Source: Primulina eburnea
Taxonomy: Eukaryota > Streptophyta > Magnoliopsida > Lamiales > Gesneriaceae
Reading direction: 5' to 3'
NCBI RefSeq assembly: GCF_022965805.1
Contig: NC_133105.1
Span: forward strand, 4,712,001 to 4,776,000
Length of the DNA stretch: 64,000 nucleotides
The notes beneath the pieces were generated by a model. That model was not told the DNA's origin. It did not search any database and was given only the letters and a program-made list of their open reading frames with translations. Below, piece after piece: positions 60,020-64,000 of the stretch. How positions within the stretch are numbered: the stretch's first letter is position 1; each line of letters starts with the position of its first letter. A program made the position numbers and the translations under genes.

Positions 60020-63000
60020 TTAATCAGGGCCATGCTTTAACCTGACATGTTCGTGTAATTTCAAAGCATCCGAAGTGAAGTTCTCCAATGCCTTGAAAAT
60101 GGGAACAAGGCCTCCTTGTAAACTACTAGATGCTGCATCATGAACTAGTTTCTTTGCGTCCTTGTGCTTTATTATCTCTTCGGCCAATCTCCGTCTCATT
60201 GAATCCAAGTCAGCTTTCTGATCAGCGAATTTATCTGATGGAACTAGAGGCAGCCCAGTTTTCTCTGACATTGTCATGCGTTGTGATCTGAGATGTTTCT
60301 CAATATCTTTCGAGAGATATTCTGCTTTAAGCCTTTGTCGCCCCTCCTGATCTTGTTTTTCTTCGAGTTGTCTTAGGCTTGTTAGAAGGGTATTCATGGC
60401 ATTTGTCACCCTTGCCTCGGAGATAGATTCCATTGCTTGGTGCCAATCGTTGCACACTATGAAAATGGGAGGAGCTCCAAGCTGACCAGGGGAATAGGGA
60501 ACGGGTCCATCAGGAGTTTCTTCCGGTTCGTGTTGAACACACTGAAGAAGCCACCCGTTCAAGGATTCAATGTAGGATTTTTGAAAGGCAATCCAGTCGA
60601 CAAAACGTTCACACCATAACCGAAGCTCCCTTTCAAGCTCGGTGGTAGCCCTTGAGCTGGAATCATTTTTGAGACCAGTGTTAGCTTTAAGCTTTCTCAT
60701 TTTACTATCCATGATTGATTGAAACTGCTTCTGATGGCACTTGAGCATTGCCTTCCACATTCTGATCAGCCTACAGGTCGTGATACCAATGATTCAATAG
60801 AACGGGATTGATCAATTAACAATTATATATACAATGTTCAAAAATACAAAAGAGAACTATTTTTTGTAATAGATGAATCTAGGCCTTGTAGATTAGTGGA
60901 TCCACACAAACTCAAAAAGTTCAGAGTATATTCAGCCGATGTAATATGAAACAAAAGTAACAGCATTTGTGCTATTGATCATATAAAATTTAAGGAGAAG
61001 GTCAACCGTACCCGTGAACTAAAGCAGCAACCTGGGTTTGCAGTTCCTCATCACGCAACTTGTGTATCCTGTTCGAAATGGCATCAATGGCTTTAACACT
61101 AACTTCAAGTCTAGTCAATAATTTACTGATAGACGCTTGAGCAGCCTCAAGCTTTCTAGAATCGGCACCTCCTTCGTCTAAGATTTTGAGTCTCTTGCAT
61201 TGCTTCTCATACAACACTCGGAGTTTTTCTTCATCCTAAAGAAAGTCCCCACTCACCAGATTGTAGGGACATAAAATTAATTGATGGGAGCATAAAATCG
61301 AATGCAGTAAGTCCAGTTTAGATTTTAGATTAATGAGCTACTTTAACAACCCTGCAAAGCCAAAAGCTCATCCAAAGATATTTTCATCTTGATAACGCAA
61401 AGAAGAGACTAAAGTTATTAGGAAGGCAAAGCAGTCTAAGGTGTATGGGTATCATAGATCATGGTCACAAAGCACATGACGTGCCACGAGAGACTTGCTT
61501 TATCAAATTGAGGAATCCTGAGATAAATATAACGTATTATTTACCTTACAAACTATAGAACTACAATTGCAGTTATTAGTTTTGTTGGGAAAATCAATAA
61601 TTTATTATATTGCATCGTTAATAAATGTCGCGGGCCTTTAAAGTGCATCAGAGCTGGGAGTTCTAAGGTTAAGGGCGTGTTTCATCGAAGTACTAAACCT
61701 GGGCTCGTACCAATGTTTCAATACCGAGCCTTGAGCATTTGTGCATGCAATTTGGGCTTCTAAAAATTGTGGAAAAGACTAGCATGCGCATGTGCTGGTA
61801 AAAGAATGGGATAGCTGTATATGGTATAAAACAACTATTCTACCTTTACTTCCTTGTATAACTTTCTCTCCCAGGCATACAGCTTGTCTAGTGTGGACGA
61901 AAGGTCACAAGCATTCGCTTTTTCATCCTTGCCAACATCTTCAAAGTAAGATTTTGCCAACTCAATCGATCTAGAAGCTAATTTTACAGATTGTGCTGAC
62001 GGCGACATACTAGAATGGGTAGAATGACATAATACCCGGGAGAGAATTACTGAAATACAAAACCAAGAAAAGTTAGCAACACACAAAATTCAAAGTGAAA
62101 AAGTCTTTCAAGAGCATCACCAGTCATTTTCTCTATTTAAAAAGTCAAACAGAAGATGGATATACAAATCAAGAAGGAACAATGCAGTTTCGGTTCTAAT
62201 TAAAGACATAGTAAATAGTACTAGGACAGTAATGAGGCGATAACCACAGAAACAAGTTAATAGTAGAACAGTAAAGAGGCTATAACCATAGAAACAAAAT
62301 GCCAGAAAGTTCAGAACTATAATGGCATAACCACGATCCTCCAACATTTTCCAGCTGTCACCATATTTCAATGGAAAACAGTCATATCGAATCAAGGAAA
62401 AAATCTCATGAAGGTTAAACCATGAAGCAGAAGAATAATGGCAGAGAAATATGTAGCAGAAAGCCACACCTTTAAGAAGGCCAGGATGATGAGGCAACTT
62501 CCAAACCTCAAGCATATTGGCTACCTCTTTTCCATATCTAGAAGCAATCTCAAAATCATCTCTGATTTCGGCCACGACTTCGTGCAAATCACGAGTGCCG
62601 TGAGGTGACAATATAGTTACACTACTCAATTTGGAAGAATCAGCATCTTGGTTTGACATCTCTTCCACCTCAAAAGACACCCTTTTCTTCCTCACAGAAC
62701 CCTCATCCATTCTCTTCGACACAATAGTTTCAGAGCTGCTTCGCCCATCTGTGAAACTGGCGGAATTACTCGGGGATAGGTTTACCCATGAAGAAGTCCC
62801 CTTCTTGTTTGGTGTTGGCATGAGTGATTTTAAGCTTTCTTCAATATAAAGCGGTAGCGATGGCATCGAGGGCTTAGCACCTTCCTCACTATTTGATGGC
62901 ATTGACGATTTCTCACTACCCCATGAAGCCACTGATCTTGAAGTACTACCCTCGGTTTTTCCAGATGGCACTGATATCGAAATACCCTCACTTTTACTTA

Positions 63001-64000
63001 ATGGCACCAATCTTGAAACAACATCCTTTTCACCCAATGACACTGATCTTGAACTGCCCTGGCTTTTATCCATTGGCACTGATCTTGAACTGCCCTGGCT
63101 TTTGCCTAATGGCGCAGAACTTGAATCTCGATTTTTTAAGGCTGGCAGTGCTACAGAACTAGTAAAGCTCGCACATTTATTCTTTCTTACTTTGGTTTTC
63201 GTTCTATTTCCCTTGAGAAACTCTTTAGAGACCTCATTCTCAGTGTCTTCCTCCAAATCGGGAATCCCCTCCCTCTCCCTCAGCTCGATCGAATCTGGGC
63301 TGTTATGATTTGACTCGTACCCGAATCCTCCATTCAAATAATAGCTCGGGTACCCATTATCAGAAACATCAAAGGGGTTGAAAAAATCCCAACCCGATGC
63401 TTTAGGTGACGGCGGAGGAGGCGCCTCCTCTTTTTGCTGACGCACTTTCAAACCATCATTATTCTCCATCCTTGCCGTTGAACCCCAAGTAAAATAACCA
63501 TAAGTACCACCATCATCTGCTGCAGAATTCCAGTGCGAGTCCGTGTAACCATAACTCGGTTCCGGTGGAGGCTCTCGAACTACTGTTTTCATCTCAGGAG
63601 CTGCCTTGTTCATGTAATACACATTCGATTTACTCGATAAATACCATGGCTGCATCGGCGGCCGCACTCCCGGTTGATTCCACCGATCCATATAAGGCTC
63701 CCCAAAAGAATGCGGCGGGTATGAATAAGTATATGGGTACACGTAGGGATCATTAACAAAATTATCCCCAAAGGTCTGATTATACCCATCAAATCCACCG
63801 CGCGGATAATGTAATGAGTAATCATCCTTCGCCCTGTGCTCCTGCGCGTGATAGGTATGATACTGATGGGCTTCATCATCAGAATCAAGCGCATAATGAT
63901 TATGATGCTGGTGCTTAAAATACTCGGAATCCCCAACTTCTCTTACATCAGAAGAAGAGGAAGAATCCGATAAATATAGATGAGACTCATCCTCATCCTC
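60020..64000 (-). CDS. DUF630/DUF632 protein (NRG2/APSR1-like), 5' end outside window
   Basis: Four exons are visible on the minus strand: 62470-64000 (open at the window edge), 61844-62049, 61012-61235 and 60020-60770, all joined in phase. The family comprises plant proteins with N-terminal DUF630 and C-terminal DUF632, including Arabidopsis NRG2 (nitrate signalling) and APSR1 (root meristem, phosphate response). DUF630 is not in the window. Seen here: an acidic and His/Tyr-rich region (EDEDESHLYLSDSSSSSDV), a proline patch, GWDFFNPFD, and an acidic patch (DLEEDTENEVSKEF). A Ser-rich segment with tandem repeats follows. Then comes DUF632 from DLHEVVAEIRDDFEIASRYG through ILSRVLCHST, LDKLYAWERKLYKEVK, KLLTRLEVSVKAIDAIS, MWKAMLKCHQKQFQ, LRLWCERFVDWIAFQKSYIE and NGWLLQC. 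The end is FTSDALKLHEHVRLKHGPD. DUF632 is largely helical with coiled-coil stretches. Which paralogue it is cannot be settled without the first exon part. Confidence 0.92.
62930..63125 (-). repeat. In-frame tandem repeat in the DUF632 gene
   Basis: About five imperfect units of 36-39 bases encode variants of PLGKSQGSSRSV: APLGKSQGSSRS, VPMDKSQGSSRS, VSLGEKDVVSRL, VPLSKSEGISIS, VPSGKTEGSTSRS. Two neighbouring units are almost identical in DNA (CACTGATCTTGAACTGCCCT, twice). Confidence 0.85.

Overview
The window is nuclear DNA of a flowering plant. The evidence is spliced genes with GT-AG introns, AT-rich intergenic DNA full of small transposons, and plant-only families (AUX/LAX auxin carrier, NSP2-type GRAS, chlorophyllide a oxygenase, type-A response regulator, DUF630/DUF632). 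Protein similarity points to a eudicot. The abundant palindromic repeat with a GTGAGACGGTCTCAC end recalls repeats of asterids, perhaps Lamiales, but that placement is from memory and weak.

Layout. 1-2314 (+): 3' six exons of a LAX2-like auxin influx carrier, with a one-base frameshift. 5093-5815 (-): relic of a flavonol-synthase-type gene. 8110-9820 (-): small SelK-like ER membrane protein. 10.4-13.4 kb: transposon-rich block (TIR element; CACTA-like element with a nested TIR insertion). 15075-17294 (+): organellar ribosomal protein bS18. 21.8-22.4 kb: TRIM-like element with two short LTRs and a tRNA-Met primer site. 24087-25547 (+): intronless NSP2-like GRAS regulator with a miR171h-like site. 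29002-31351 (+): PLP aminotransferase of the kynurenine/glutamine transaminase K type. 33621-34286 (-): ERF014-like AP2/ERF factor. 39957-41561 (+): p24-delta cargo receptor with a one-base frameshift. 42729-44480 (+): BTB/POZ protein of the At1g21780 type. 45515-48650 (-): chlorophyllide a oxygenase, nine intact exons. 54108-54405 (+): relic exon of an ILR1-like IAA-amino acid hydrolase. 58376-59483 (+): type-A response regulator with a probable one-base frameshift near the start. 60020-64000 (-): NRG2/APSR1-like DUF630/DUF632 protein, 5' end beyond the window.

There are no operons; genes are separate transcription units spaced by 0.5-9 kb. Several belong to hormone or symbiosis signalling (auxin import, cytokinin response, ethylene-type factor, NSP2), but nothing shows that they are co-regulated. 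Two convergent pairs occur (BTB/CAO and response regulator/DUF632).

The most notable points are the miR171h-like site in NSP2; three otherwise good genes each broken by a single inserted base, which suggests assembly error as much as gene decay; two clear gene relics; and at least ten copies of one palindrome-ended repeat, including a head-to-head pair able to form a long hairpin. I found no convincing wholly new system.
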